Of a stretch of 64,000 nt of DNA, positions 63,735-64,000 are shown piece after piece. The position numbers were made by a program, and so were the translations under genes. This DNA is from Bufo bufo (Eukaryota; Chordata; Amphibia; Anura; Bufonidae): positions 782,756,772-782,820,771 of the forward strand of contig NC_053389.1 in NCBI RefSeq assembly GCF_905171765.1. The letters run 5' to 3'. Each line of letters starts with the position of its first letter. Position 1 is the first letter of the stretch. The notes below the pieces were generated by a model. That model worked only from the letters and a program-made list of their open reading frames with translations. It was not told the origin of the DNA and searched no databases.

Positions 63735-64000
63735 CACTGCGTGCAGAATTATTAGGCAAATGAGTATTTTGACCACATCATCCTCTTTATGCATGTTGTC
63801 TTACGCCAAGCTGTATAGGCTCGAAAGCCTACTACCAATTAAGCATATTAGGTGATGTGCATCTCTGTAATGAGAAGGGGTGTGGTCTAATGACATCAAC
63901 ACTATATATCAGGAGTGCATAATTATTAGGCAACTTCCTTTCCTTTGGCAAAATGGGTCAAAAGAAGGACTGGACAGGCTCAGAAAAGTCAAAAATAGTG
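63735..64000 (+). mobile_element. Mariner/Tc1-superfamily element, 5' end
   Basis: Begins cactgcgtgcagaattatta after TA (63733-63734). A second inner copy, gtgcataattattaggcaac, follows at 63915-63935. The element continues beyond the window. Confidence 0.75.
63953..64000 (+). CDS. Mariner-type transposase N-terminus, partial
   Basis: The first 16 codons, MGQKKDWTGSEKSKIV, are open to the window edge. A basic N-terminus right after a mariner-type end suggests the transposase start. Too short to judge whether the gene is intact. Confidence 0.55.
   Translation, partial: MGQKKDWTGSEKSKIV

Noticed and set aside
1..64000. tRNA or rRNA genes
   Set aside because: I saw no cloverleaf with A and B boxes and no rRNA-like conserved sequence, though scanning by eye can miss degraded copies.

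Overview
The window looks like intergenic DNA from a large, repeat-choked vertebrate genome, most likely an anuran amphibian. The evidence is the mix of repeats: Penelope-like elements with hammerhead-type motifs, Tc1/mariner and ZBED-type hAT transposons, Harbinger MITEs, long TTAA-flanked non-autonomous elements, L2 and L1-like LINEs, and two near-intact chromodomain Ty3/Gypsy retrotransposons. The assignment is inferred from repeat style, not from a host gene. I found no intact host gene, tRNA, rRNA or CRISPR. The only host-derived coding sequence I recognise is a decayed, partly duplicated fragment of a DNMT3-type DNA methyltransferase (3.6-4.5 kb).

Layout. 1-2.6 kb: 5' part of a broken ZBED/hAT transposase (minus) and its tandem repeats. 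2.6-3.5 kb: end of a TTAA element. 3.6-4.5 kb: DNMT3 relic and its second copy. 5.5-6.6 kb: foldback element with a 14-bp target duplication and a hammerhead motif. 6.8-8.9 kb: Tc1 element split by a LINE tail. 9.4-11.9 kb: L2 LINE with a palindromic insertion. 11.9-13.5 kb: hAT 3' part. 13.5-14.1 kb: hammerhead-bearing relic. 14.4-15.0 kb: solo LTR with a 5-bp target duplication. 17.4-22 kb: Penelope-like element (RT plus GIY-YIG, minus) split by another solo LTR. 23-30 kb: MITEs, microsatellites and a second Penelope-type end with a hammerhead motif. 30.6-36.9 kb: deleted Tc1 element holding Gypsy-1. 37.1-42.6 kb: Gypsy-2. 42.9-44.5 kb: Harbinger MITE, three-armed foldback, Tc1 fragment. 45.5-63.7 kb: one L1-like LINE (minus) split by three later insertions, two at TTAA and one hAT with an 8-bp duplication. 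63.7-64 kb: start of a mariner-type element.

How the parts relate. Most sequence is nested. In the L1 the reading frame can be followed across two of the insertions once one copy of the target duplication is counted, and across the third if a local frame change is allowed. The insertions are therefore younger than the LINE. Gypsy-1 and Gypsy-2 are the youngest and most complete elements. Both have near-identical LTRs, 5-bp target duplications and the full Gag-PR-RT-RH-IN-chromodomain set. Both also carry, just after the 5' LTR, a 10-nt sequence complementary to a site about 30 nt downstream of the LTR TATA box, which is the arrangement expected for Tf1/sushi-type self-priming.

The most unusual structures are the alternating inverted-repeat arrays and hairpin cassettes inside the two TTAA elements (47.0-51.6 and 52.1-56.0 kb), a roughly 31-copy, 140-bp higher-order tandem array inside the hAT at 57.9-63.5 kb, and four hammerhead-like motifs with palindromic stem III at four separate loci. 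All boundaries were read by eye; family names are by motif recognition, without database comparison.
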